From the NCBI GenBank assembly GCA_964567785.1, contig CAZMOK010000011.1:3302-67301 (forward strand): 64,000 nucleotides of DNA, written 5' to 3'. Made by a program: the position numbers and the translations under genes. Positions 50,948 through 59,677 of this stretch are shown in pieces. Under the pieces are notes generated by a model. That model was not told where the DNA came from and did no database searches. It was given only the letters and a program-made list of their open reading frames with translations. Source of the DNA: CAZMOK01 sp964567785. GTDB taxonomy: Bacteria; Bacteroidota; Bacteroidia; Bacteroidales; JAGOPY01. Within the stretch, counting starts at the first letter, position 1. Each line of letters opens with the position of its first letter.

Positions 50948-52048
50948 GTGGCCGAACTTATTATACATACCGAAGAGATTAAAGATAACATAAGGAAGCT
51001 CAGCAGTTTTTTCAAAAAACACAATGTTGAGTGGAGCCTGGTGACCAAAGTTTTTTCAGGCGACCTGGGTTTCCTCGAAAACATCCTGACCGATGATGTG
51101 ATAAAGGATATCAATTCGGTAGGAGATTCGAGGTTGTCGAGTCTGAAAAACCTGAGACAGGTCAACCCGGATATGCGTACCATCTATATCAAGCCACCGG
51201 CTGCCGTGTATGCTGACGATATTGTGAGTGTTGCCGATATTTCCCTGAACAGTTCGTATGAAACCATTGAATGCCTGAATGAAGCTGCCAAAAAGCAGGA
51301 TAAGGTCCACGAGATCATCATCATGATCGAACTCGGGGAGCTGCGTGAAGGGGTGAACCGTGAGGTTGTCCTCGATTTTTATGAAAAGGTTTTCCAAATG
51401 TCCAACATCAGGGTGATCGGGCTGGGCTCCAACCTGGGCTGCATGTACGGTGTTGAGCCAACGTACGATAAGTTGCTGCAGTTGTCGTTGTACAAAGAAC
51501 TGATCTCCGCCAAGTTCAAAAAAGACCTCAGGCTTATTTCAGGGGGAAGCTCTATTACCCTTCCCTTAATGGGCAAGGGGGTGGTTCCCCCTGAAATAAA
51601 CCACTTCAGGGTGGGTGAGGCCGCTTTTTTCGGGACAAGCCCCCTTGAAAACAAAAGGTTCATGGACCTGGCTACCCGGACTTTTGAGTTCAAGGCCAAC
51701 ATCATAGAACTTGAAGAGAAAGGCACGGTGCCTGATGGCATCATCAACGAAGCCAACATAGGTCATACCGCCGAATACGACGAAGAACAGATCAGCGAAA
51801 TGACCTGTAAGGCAATCCTTGATTTTGGTTTGCTGGATGTGGACCATAAGGATATCGAGCCCTATATCAAGGACATAAAATTTGTCGGTATCACTTCCGA
51901 CATGACAGTGGTGGATATCGGAAAGAACAAGCTCAGTAACGGGCAGGACCGGTTCAGGGTGGGCGACACCATCCTTTTCAGGCCGAATTACCTGGCAGTG
52001 GCCCGGCTGTTGAACTCAAAATTCATCGAGAAGATCTACGTGGATTGA
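50948..52048 (+). CDS. alanine/ornithine racemase-family PLP enzyme (fold III)
   Basis: A 366-residue cytoplasmic TIM-barrel PLP enzyme. The PLP Lys is Lys34 in WSLVTKVFSG. Later motifs are IMIELGELREGV, IRVIGLGSNLGC (the GxGSNxxC pattern), LRLISGGSSITLPLMGKG and INHFRVGEAAFFGTSPL, matching the alanine/ornithine racemase-like group rather than biosynthetic Alr. The start codon is GTG at 50948. The neighbouring GNAT gene and the absence of other ornithine genes leave the substrate open; ornithine or another basic amino acid is plausible. Confidence 0.88.
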   Translation: MAELIIHTEEIKDNIRKLSSFFKKHNVEWSLVTKVFSGDLGFLENILTDDVIKDINSVGDSRLSSLKNLRQVNPDMRTIYIKPPAAVYADDIVSVADISLNSSYETIECLNEAAKKQDKVHEIIIMIELGELREGVNREVVLDFYEKVFQMSNIRVIGLGSNLGCMYGVEPTYDKLLQLSLYKELISAKFKKDLRLISGGSSITLPLMGKGVVPPEINHFRVGEAAFFGTSPLENKRFMDLATRTFEFKANIIELEEKGTVPDGIINEANIGHTAEYDEEQISEMTCKAILDFGLLDVDHKDIEPYIKDIKFVGITSDMTVVDIGKNKLSNGQDRFRVGDTILFRPNYLAVARLLNSKFIEKIYVD

Positions 52049-52067
52049 GGATGCGGCAATATTGATT

Positions 52068-53846
52068 ATGAGAAGAATTTCCTTGCCGGCCATTAAAAAC
52101 ATCTTCCTGTTTGCGCTATTGACAGGGACCGGTTTTTCACTTTTTTCCCAGGATGATGCCTTTATGTCGATCCACCGGGAACAATCTGAATACTACAAGA
52201 CAGAACCCTGGCCGGAGATCAGCGTCAGCCCTGCAAGAAACGCAAGTTTCGACACCTGCACCCTCGACAAGATGGTATTCGGTTATCACCCCTACTGGAT
52301 GGGCGACAGCTACCTTGGTTATCACTGGAACCTCTTGTCGGACCTGTGCTTCTTCTCCTACGAAGTGGATGCTGCAACAGGAGATCCCGTTACCACCCAC
52401 GACTGGCTTACGGCGCCCGTGGTCGATTCGGCGCTGGCAAATAATGTGAGGGTCCACTTGTGCGTCACCCTTTTCAACGGGCATGCCACTTTTTTTTCGA
52501 ACGAAGATGCAAAACAAACGTTAACAGACAACCTCATACATCTCATTTCAGAACGCAACGCCCATGGCATCAACATTGATTTTGAGGCAGTGCCATCTTC
52601 CCAGGGGGCAGCCATGGTTGATTATGTGCTGGAACTGAGCGCACAGGTAAAGGACACCCTGCCGGGATGCATGATCAGCATGGCCATTCCGGCGGTCGAC
52701 TGGACAAACATATTCGACATTGAGCAGCTTGATGAGGCCCTCGACCTTTTCATGATCATGGGCTATGATTATTACTGGAACGGCAGTGCGATGGCGGGAC
52801 CGGTTTCGCCCCTTTACCCGATGACTGCGGGTTATAATTACAGCCTTGCACGAACAGTTTCCGATTACCAGCAGAAAGGCATCCCTGATGAAAAATTCCT
52901 GCTCGGGCTGCCCTATTATGCCCGGCAGTGGCCCACGCAATACCCGGTGGCCCCGTCGCCGGTTGCCGGATATGGAACGGCGCTCACCTATGCCAATGTT
53001 CGGAACAGCAGTGTTAACTATTACAACCAGGAGAACAGGTACTGGGAACCTGCCAGCATATCATCTTATTATTCGTTCAGTGTCAATGACTCGTGGTACC
53101 AGTGTTTTGTGGCAGAGCCGATGGACCTGGAGGAGCGGTACGACCTGGTGAATTACAGGGGGCTGGCCGGTATAGGCATCTGGGCATTGGGTTACGACAA
53201 TGGTTACGACCAGCTCTGGAACGTTCTTGCAGACAAATTCTCCACCTGTGTGGAACCAATGTATTCCGATACGTTGTACGATTCAGGGGGGCCCTTCCGG
53301 CCTTATTACAACAATGAAGATTACACCCTTACCATCAGGAGCTTTGACGATACTCCCGTCAACCTTGAGTTCCTGGAATTCAATATCGAGGACGGATATG
53401 ATTCACTCTGGGTGTTTGATGGCGGGGACACACTTTCGCCTTTGCTGGGCGGATTCTCAGGGGCAAACCCTCCGTCAGTCATCCAGTCCGCAGGAAAAAT
53501 GCTCACCCTTCGTTTCCGCTCCGACGGACTTACGGTTGGCCCCGGCTGGAAAGCGGTTTGGAGGTCCGGCACGGCGGGAGTTAATGATATATTCCGGCAG
53601 GGGTTCGATGTTTTTCCCAATCCTGCGGGTTCAGTTATCAGTTATCAGTTATCAGTTAACAGTGGATTGAAGGATTGTACGATTGAAGTATGGGATGCTG
53701 CTGGGAAAAGGGTTGAGATTGTGACTGTTCCCGGTGGCAGGGATATTGTCAGCTCGGATGTTTCGGCCTATCCCCCCGGCGTTTACACTGCTGTCCTCAG
53801 AAATAATGAAAGGATATTGGGTGTGAGGAAGTTTGTGGTGGAATGA
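52068..53846 (+). CDS. GH18-like glycoside hydrolase with CUB-like and T9SS sorting domains
   Basis: 592 residues from the ATG at 52068. Signal peptide, then a GH18 TIM barrel (about 60-385) with the active-site strand HGINIDFEAVP: Glu173 (acid) and Asp171 are kept, but the first Asp of DGxDxDxE is His and the second is Asn, as in the spore-cortex/YaaH-like branch more than in chitinases. A CUB-like domain (about 405-500, LEFNIEDGYDSLWVFDGG...LRFRSDGLTVGPGW) and a T9SS type A sorting domain (VFPNPAGS, IEVWDAAGKRVEI, PPGVYTAVLRNN) follow. It should act on chitin-like or peptidoglycan-like glycans at the cell surface. A tandem heptad repeat sits in frame inside the sorting domain (53632-53687). 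Confidence 0.87.
   Translation: MRRISLPAIKNIFLFALLTGTGFSLFSQDDAFMSIHREQSEYYKTEPWPEISVSPARNASFDTCTLDKMVFGYHPYWMGDSYLGYHWNLLSDLCFFSYEVDAATGDPVTTHDWLTAPVVDSALANNVRVHLCVTLFNGHATFFSNEDAKQTLTDNLIHLISERNAHGINIDFEAVPSSQGAAMVDYVLELSAQVKDTLPGCMISMAIPAVDWTNIFDIEQLDEALDLFMIMGYDYYWNGSAMAGPVSPLYPMTAGYNYSLARTVSDYQQKGIPDEKFLLGLPYYARQWPTQYPVAPSPVAGYGTALTYANVRNSSVNYYNQENRYWEPASISSYYSFSVNDSWYQCFVAEPMDLEERYDLVNYRGLAGIGIWALGYDNGYDQLWNVLADKFSTCVEPMYSDTLYDSGGPFRPYYNNEDYTLTIRSFDDTPVNLEFLEFNIEDGYDSLWVFDGGDTLSPLLGGFSGANPPSVIQSAGKMLTLRFRSDGLTVGPGWKAVWRSGTAGVNDIFRQGFDVFPNPAGSVISYQLSVNSGLKDCTIEVWDAAGKRVEIVTVPGGRDIVSSDVSAYPPGVYTAVLRNNERILGVRKFVVE
53632..53687 (+). repeat. in-frame heptad array CAGTTAT inside T9SS domain of GH18 gene
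   Basis: CAGTTAT three times, then CAGTTAA and CAGTGGA (53632-53666), followed by a second short repeat (GGATTGAAGGATTGTACGATTGAAG). Translated, it gives VISYQLSVNS just after the conserved FPNPAGS of the sorting domain, where other sorting domains have a few strand residues. Confidence 0.8.
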
Positions 53847-53897
53847 TCCTCTGCGAACATGCGCACATGAAAATATCTGCGCTCCCTGGCTTTCATC

Positions 53898-53970
53898 ATC
53901 TCAACTCTCAACTCCCGTTTCGCTTCGCTCACGGGATTCCGCTTCGCTCCATCTCAAATCTCAACTCTCA
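53898..53970 (-). repeat. heptad repeat element with internal hairpin after DAHP synthase gene
   Basis: Two blocks of the motif ATCTCAACTCTCA (53898-53914 and 53951-53970; GAGTTGA units on the minus strand) flank a core with a CCCG/CGGG hairpin (53914-53935) and two copies of CGCTTCGCTC. It begins in the TGA stop of the minus-strand gene and has the same orientation relative to its gene, and related units (TGAGATTTGAG), as the array after the S46 peptidase. Confidence 0.75.
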
Positions 53971-55026
53971 GTACTCTTCCCCTTGCTGCCGCAATGCTTC
54001 CTTGTGTACCAGTTCCAGCAGCTTTTTGAAGAAATGGGGGTCGAGCCCGGCTTCTTCGGCCGCGATCGTTCGCTCTTCCAGGATCTTCTTCCAGCGCTCC
54101 ATCTGAAGGATCGAAAGGTTTTCGTGCCGCTTGATCTCACCGATTTCCCTGACAGCCCTCATCCTCTCCGACAACACATCGATCAGGGCCTTGTCGAGCC
54201 GGTCGATCTGCTGCCTCTTCAATTCCAGTTCCTTGATGTATTCCCCGTCCCTGGCCTTCCGTATGGAAAGTGATGAAATGAGTTTTGCAAAAGCCTCCGG
54301 GGTGAGTTGCTGGTCGCGGTCAGACAGCGCCTTGTCAGGATCGGGGTGCACCTCGACCATCAACCCGTCGAAGGCAAAATCAAGGGCAAGCTGGGCGATC
54401 ACGGGTATCAGTTCCCGCTTTCCGCAGATATGGCTCGGGTCGACGATCACCGGCAGGTCGGGGTGCCGGCGTTTCAGCTCGATGGGGTATTCCCACAGTG
54501 GCATGTTCCTGAAAGGTTCGGAGCGATGGGCGGAAAAGCCCCTGTGAACTGCAAGCAATTTTGTCACTCCGGCCCTGTTGAGCCTTTCCAGTGCACCGGT
54601 CCAGAGGTCAGGGTCGGGGTGCATCGGGTTCTTGACCATAACAGGGATATCCGTACCTTTCAGCGCAACGGAAAGTTCATCAACCGCCCAGGGATTGGCA
54701 ACCGTCCTTGCCCCGAGCCAGATCATGTCTATATCATTCTTCAGGCAAAGCTCTATGTGTTCGGGCAGGGCGACCTCAACGCAGGTCTTCAGTCCTGTTT
54801 CGCTTTTCACGGTCTTCAGCCAGCGCAGGGCGATGTCGCCAGCACCGGGGAACCAGTCGGGCCTCGAACGGGCTTTCCATATCCCGCTGCGGAAATACTC
54901 CACTTCAGGTATTTTACTGATCTCTTTTGCAGTGGTGAGCAGTTGGTTTTCGCTTTCGGCACTGCACGGACCGGCAATAAAAAGAGGTTTTTCCGGCCCC
55001 TGTGTTATGGGTGTTATCTTCAGCAT
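53968..55026 (-). CDS. bifunctional 3-deoxy-7-phosphoheptulonate synthase / chorismate mutase type II
   Basis: 352 residues from the ATG at 55026; an upstream ATG at 55059 is possible but adds a non-conserved tail. The N-terminal domain (about 1-255) is a KDO8P/DAHP-type class I beta aldolase: PLFIAGPCSAES, SRPDWFPGAGDIALRWL, PVMVKNPMHPDPDLWTGALERL, GFSAH and LPVIVDPSHICGKRELI. The C-terminal 90 residues are an AroQ chorismate mutase (LKRQQIDRLDKALIDVLSERM, EIGEIKRHENLSILQMERWKKILEER). It makes DAHP from PEP and erythrose-4-phosphate, starting aromatic amino-acid synthesis, and turns chorismate into prephenate. The CM domain usually also serves as a feedback sensor. Divergent from asnS. Confidence 0.95.
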   Translation of the reverse strand: MLKITPITQGPEKPLFIAGPCSAESENQLLTTAKEISKIPEVEYFRSGIWKARSRPDWFPGAGDIALRWLKTVKSETGLKTCVEVALPEHIELCLKNDIDMIWLGARTVANPWAVDELSVALKGTDIPVMVKNPMHPDPDLWTGALERLNRAGVTKLLAVHRGFSAHRSEPFRNMPLWEYPIELKRRHPDLPVIVDPSHICGKRELIPVIAQLALDFAFDGLMVEVHPDPDKALSDRDQQLTPEAFAKLISSLSIRKARDGEYIKELELKRQQIDRLDKALIDVLSERMRAVREIGEIKRHENLSILQMERWKKILEERTIAAEEAGLDPHFFKKLLELVHKEALRQQGEEY

Positions 55027-55106
55027 CTTTATTTCATTGTTCTGTAGCAAAGATAGCATTCAGGAAGGAATCTTACCCATTCTACCGGATATTGATGACG
55101 ATATGT

Positions 55107-55114
55107 TATTTTTG
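55107..55114 (+). promoter_or_regulatory. predicted -7 box of asnS
   Basis: TATTTTTG matches TAnnTTTG and lies 18 nt before the asnS ATG at 55133. It supports that start over the much longer open frame that begins at 54578. Confidence 0.6.
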
Positions 55115-55132
55115 CAGCGAAATAGATTTGTT

Positions 55133-56584
<1,452 letters not shown>

Positions 56585-56595
56585 TATTATTATTT

Positions 56596-56649
56596 AGTTA
56601 CAAGAGGGAATATTTATTTTGCATTCTTGTAACTGAAAGAGTTTTTTTG
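56596..56649 (+). terminator. long-arm inverted repeat and T-run between asnS and rpoN
   Basis: AGTTACAAG (56596-56604) and CTTGTAACT (56626-56634) are perfect 9-bp complements around a 21-nt loop; a run of seven T follows at 56643-56649. It would act as a terminator for asnS or a leader structure for rpoN. Confidence 0.55.
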
Positions 56650-56692
56650 TATTTTTCCTATCTGATTCACTAATTGTACCGGAAGGGATAAA

Positions 56693-58180
56693 ATGTTAAA
56701 CCAGAGGTTACAACAAAAGCTGTTACAGAAACTTTCGCCTCAGCAGATCTTGCTGATGAAGCTCCTGCAGATCCCTTCCATTGCGCTTGAGCAGAGGATC
56801 AAGCAGGAAATTGAAGAAAACCCTGCCCTGGAGGAGCTCTCAACAAATGATGAAGATACCTCAGATGAAGAGATAGATTCTGACAGCTCTGAGGATGAAT
56901 CACTCGACGACGAATACCTTGAAGACACGGAAGAACTGAACGGAGAGGAGGAATTCGACATAAACGACTACCTTGATGAAGATGATATACCTTCTTACCG
57001 TCTTTCTGCGGGAAACAACGGAAGCGATGAGGAACAGCGTGATGTGCCCTTCGCATCAGGGACCACCTTTCATGATTTTCTTATTTCACAGCTCGGGCTG
57101 AGGGTCAAGGATGAGAAGCAGTACCTGATAGGACTGAATATAATTGGTAATCTTGATGACGCAGGTTACCTTCAACGGGACCTCAATGCCATGGTCGACG
57201 ACCTCGCCTTTACTCAGAATATTGAAGTAAAAGAGGAAGAGATCAAAGAGGTGCTTTCCATTATACAGGATCTCGAACCTGCAGGGGTTGGTGCCAGGAG
57301 CCTGCAGGAGTGCCTGCTGATCCAGCTTAAGAAAAAAGAGAACAAGACCAAAGGGACGAATATCGCCATCCAGATCGTATCGAGGTTCTTTAACGAGTTT
57401 ACCAAAAGGCATTACGAAAAGATAATGAAAAGGGCCAGGATCGCAGAAGAGGAGCTCAAAGAAGCCATGGATGAGATCCTCATGCTTAACCCGAAGCCCG
57501 GAAATTCGATGAGCGAGACCTCAAAGACCAACCATTATGTTGTGCCCGACTTCTATGTCAGGAACATTGACGGGAACCTGGAACTTACGCTCAATTCAAG
57601 GAATGCTCCTGAATTAAGACTTAACAAGACGTATGTGGAAATGCTTTCTTCTTTCGCCGAAAGCAAAAACAAGAAGAAAGACAAGGAGGCCATCATGTTT
57701 GTCAAGCAGAAGATCGATTCTGCAAAGTGGTTCATCGATGCTATCAAGCAACGCCAGAATACCTTGTACACTGTAATGAGGGCGATCATGGACTACCAGA
57801 TAGAGTACTTCCTCACAGGAGATGAAACCAAGCTCAGGCCGATGATCCTCAAAGATATCGCCGAGATAGTCAATCTGGATATTTCAACTGTATCAAGGGT
57901 GGCTAACAGTAAATACGTACAGACCCCTTTCGGCACTTTTCTTCTGAAGACCTTTTTCTCCGAATCGATGCAGACCAGCACCGGTGAGGAGGTCTCCACC
58001 AGGGAGATCAAGAAGATACTGATGAACTGCGTGGAGAACGAGGACAAATCGAAACCCCTTACCGATGAGCAGTTGACCAATATCCTCAAGGAAAAGGGTT
58101 ACAATATCGCCCGCCGCACCGTGGCTAAATACCGTGAACAGCTCAATATTCCCGTGGCAAGGCTCAGGAAGGAACTTTAG
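56693..58180 (+). CDS. rpoN: RNA polymerase sigma-54 factor
   Basis: A 495-residue alternative sigma factor that needs an AAA+ activator. Region I at the N-terminus is Gln/Leu-rich (QRLQQKLLQKLSPQQILLMKLLQIPSIALEQRI). An acidic linker (about 50-110) is region II. Core-binding and DNA-binding regions follow, ending in the RpoN box ARRTVAKYREQLNIP, close to the C-terminus as usual. No activator gene is in the window. The gene ends in a heptad array. All three regions are present, so it should be functional. Confidence 0.97.
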   Translation: MLNQRLQQKLLQKLSPQQILLMKLLQIPSIALEQRIKQEIEENPALEELSTNDEDTSDEEIDSDSSEDESLDDEYLEDTEELNGEEEFDINDYLDEDDIPSYRLSAGNNGSDEEQRDVPFASGTTFHDFLISQLGLRVKDEKQYLIGLNIIGNLDDAGYLQRDLNAMVDDLAFTQNIEVKEEEIKEVLSIIQDLEPAGVGARSLQECLLIQLKKKENKTKGTNIAIQIVSRFFNEFTKRHYEKIMKRARIAEEELKEAMDEILMLNPKPGNSMSETSKTNHYVVPDFYVRNIDGNLELTLNSRNAPELRLNKTYVEMLSSFAESKNKKKDKEAIMFVKQKIDSAKWFIDAIKQRQNTLYTVMRAIMDYQIEYFLTGDETKLRPMILKDIAEIVNLDISTVSRVANSKYVQTPFGTFLLKTFFSESMQTSTGEEVSTREIKKILMNCVENEDKSKPLTDEQLTNILKEKGYNIARRTVAKYREQLNIPVARLRKEL

Positions 58181-58215
58181 ATGGCTGTTAGCTGCTGGCT
58201 GATGGCTTTTTGCTC
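58181..58215 (+). repeat. heptad array nTGGCTG x5 after rpoN
   Basis: Five 7-bp units: ATGGCTG, TTAGCTG, CTGGCTG, ATGGCTT, TTTGCTC. The array begins at the base after the TAG stop codon, with the same length (35 bp) as the arrays after ridA and the S46 peptidase. Confidence 0.75.
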
Positions 58216-58297
58216 AATATATTTTAATGCTTTTCCGTAATTGGTCCTTTCAGCAATACAAGATTTTCTGATTCTCTATATGGGCAGGTAAAAAAAG

Positions 58298-58305
58298 TAT
58301 ATTTG
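58298..58305 (+). promoter_or_regulatory. predicted -7 box for PAP2-like membrane protein
   Basis: TATATTTG matches TAnnTTTG exactly, 24 nt before the ATG at 58330. Confidence 0.6.
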
Positions 58306-58329
58306 CATTTGTAATACCATCACAGATAA

Positions 58330-58941
58330 ATGGAATCCCGCCTCGCAAAAGTCATCAGCTATTTTTTTCACCCGCTGTTGATACCTACTTATTCCTATAT
58401 CATACTTCTGCACCTGAATGTCTATTTTGCGATGATCATCCCTTCTCCCCAGAAGTGGCTTATTATCTCGCTTATATTTATCACTACATTCCTCTTTCCA
58501 GCCATTATCAGCCTGTTCATGGTGAGGAGGGGGCTTGCAAGATCAATGGAGATGCATGGCAGGGAAGAGCGTACTTTTCCGTATATGATTACGCTGGTAT
58601 TCTTTTATCTAACCTTTTATCTCCTCAGGCAGATCCAGATATCGCCTGTATTTTATTACTTCATGGCAGGGGCCACTCTCCTGGTGATACTTGTACTGGT
58701 GATCAATCTTTTCTGGAAGATCAGCGGGCACATGATCTCGATAGGGTCGATGACAGGTGCAATAATTGGTTTGTCATTGTTGCTTAACATCAACCTCATT
58801 CCTTTGATAATAGCAGTGATACTGGTAGCCGGATTTATAGCATATGCAAGGTTGAAATTAAATGCTCACCATCCAACACAGGTATATGCCGGGTTTTTCC
58901 TGGGCCTGGTAGTGATGAGTGGGGTATTCTTTTTCCTCTAG
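58330..58941 (+). CDS. PAP2-like integral membrane protein
   Basis: A 203-residue membrane protein with about six hydrophobic segments. Two segments resemble the PAP2 acid phosphatase signature: KISGHMISIGSMTGA (SGH, like the SGH of motif 2) and LNAHHPTQVYAGFFLG (His followed by QVYAG, similar to the HxxxDV.AG of motif 3). The first PAP2 motif (KxxxxxxRP) is not clear, but RREERTFPYM (HGREERTFP) may fill that role. Family relatives dephosphorylate undecaprenyl or lipid phosphates. The enzyme activity is therefore possible but unproven. It abuts the converging barrel gene with no gap. Confidence 0.7.
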   Translation: MESRLAKVISYFFHPLLIPTYSYIILLHLNVYFAMIIPSPQKWLIISLIFITTFLFPAIISLFMVRRGLARSMEMHGREERTFPYMITLVFFYLTFYLLRQIQISPVFYYFMAGATLLVILVLVINLFWKISGHMISIGSMTGAIIGLSLLLNINLIPLIIAVILVAGFIAYARLKLNAHHPTQVYAGFFLGLVVMSGVFFFL

Positions 58942-59595
58942 CTAGAACGGCAGGAACGTAAAACCGACCGATACAGGGTACAGATCGGCGGGTCCTTTCC
59001 CTTTTCTGAATACTTTTGATACCGAGTAATAGGCATAGACGCTGATCCAGCTATAGCCAATCCTCAGTGTAGGGCCGAAACGAAATTTCTCTACATTTTC
59101 AACCTGTTTCAGCTTTTGTATGTCGCCCTTGGCAAATTTATATTTCGCCTTTGCATCGATCAGGTAACCTACCTTAACTCCCAGGGCAAGCCTGAACTTT
59201 GAAGGGGATTTGAACCTGAATTCAAGCGGTACGTCAATATAAGCCAGTCCCAGTTTAGTTCTTTTCATCGGCAACGAATCGGGAAGAGGGGTAAAGCGGA
59301 TGGTGTCAGCCTTAATATCATCGATCAGGCTTTTCGAGTACATATTGTGGAAGCCCATTCCCACACCGAAAGCAAAGCTGAAGTCGCTCTCCCCGAAGGG
59401 GTAATTATACATGCCGTAAAAATTGGCTCCCTGGTTTATGGTCCTTACATCAGCTCCTTCAGGAGGGTTTATCCAGAAATCAGTAAAAACATCGGCTCCG
59501 AAACTGAACCTCTTGATGGTAGTCTGGCTGAGCGACTGGGCTGCGAGCCATTGAACTGAGAATACTAATAAAGCTAATAATGCGATTTTCCTCAT
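58942..59595 (-). CDS. outer-membrane beta-barrel protein (OMP_b-brl/PorT-like)
   Basis: A 217-residue protein with signal peptide (MRKIALLALLVFSVQWLAAQ) and a short barrel built from alternating strands (FSFAFGVGMGFHNMYS, YIDVPLEFRFKSPSKFRLALGVKVGYLIDAKAKYKF, FRFGPTLRIGYSWISVYAYYSVSKVF) that ends in the aromatic strand YPVSVGFTFLPF. The pattern is that of Bacteroidota barrel families around PorT, which also include many non-T9SS proteins. I would not call it PorT without a search. It abuts the PAP2-like gene (stop to stop) and has its own -7 box. Confidence 0.75.
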   Translation of the reverse strand: MRKIALLALLVFSVQWLAAQSLSQTTIKRFSFGADVFTDFWINPPEGADVRTINQGANFYGMYNYPFGESDFSFAFGVGMGFHNMYSKSLIDDIKADTIRFTPLPDSLPMKRTKLGLAYIDVPLEFRFKSPSKFRLALGVKVGYLIDAKAKYKFAKGDIQKLKQVENVEKFRFGPTLRIGYSWISVYAYYSVSKVFRKGKGPADLYPVSVGFTFLPF

Positions 59596-59613
59596 AACGG
59601 TGAATTAACGATT

Positions 59614-59621
59614 CAAAGATA
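59614..59621 (-). promoter_or_regulatory. predicted -7 box for outer-membrane barrel gene
   Basis: TATCTTTG on the minus strand (59621 to 59614) matches TAnnTTTG, 18 nt before the ATG at 59595. Confidence 0.55.
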
Positions 59622-59641
59622 AGGAATATTGGGCGCTTTTC

Positions 59642-59669
59642 ACTGTTTAGGGTTGAGTGCTTAGTTCAG
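59642..59669 (-). repeat. heptad array after beta-mannosidase gene
   Basis: On the minus strand, 9 nt after the beta-mannosidase stop, four 7-bp units lie in register: CTGAACT, AAGCACT, CAACCCT, AAACAGT. The match between units is weaker than in the ridA and S46 arrays, but period and position are the same. Confidence 0.6.
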
Positions 59670-59677
59670 GTATTAAT

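Noticed and set aside
54578..55132. An open frame extending asnS by 185 codons upstream
   Set aside because: It runs antisense through the DAHP synthase gene, has no tRNA-synthetase content, and the real ATG at 55133 follows a -7 box and matches the family N-terminus.
58942..59595. PorT of the type IX secretion system
   Set aside because: Size and barrel pattern fit, but the strands do not show PorT-specific wording that I can recognise; left as a generic outer-membrane barrel.
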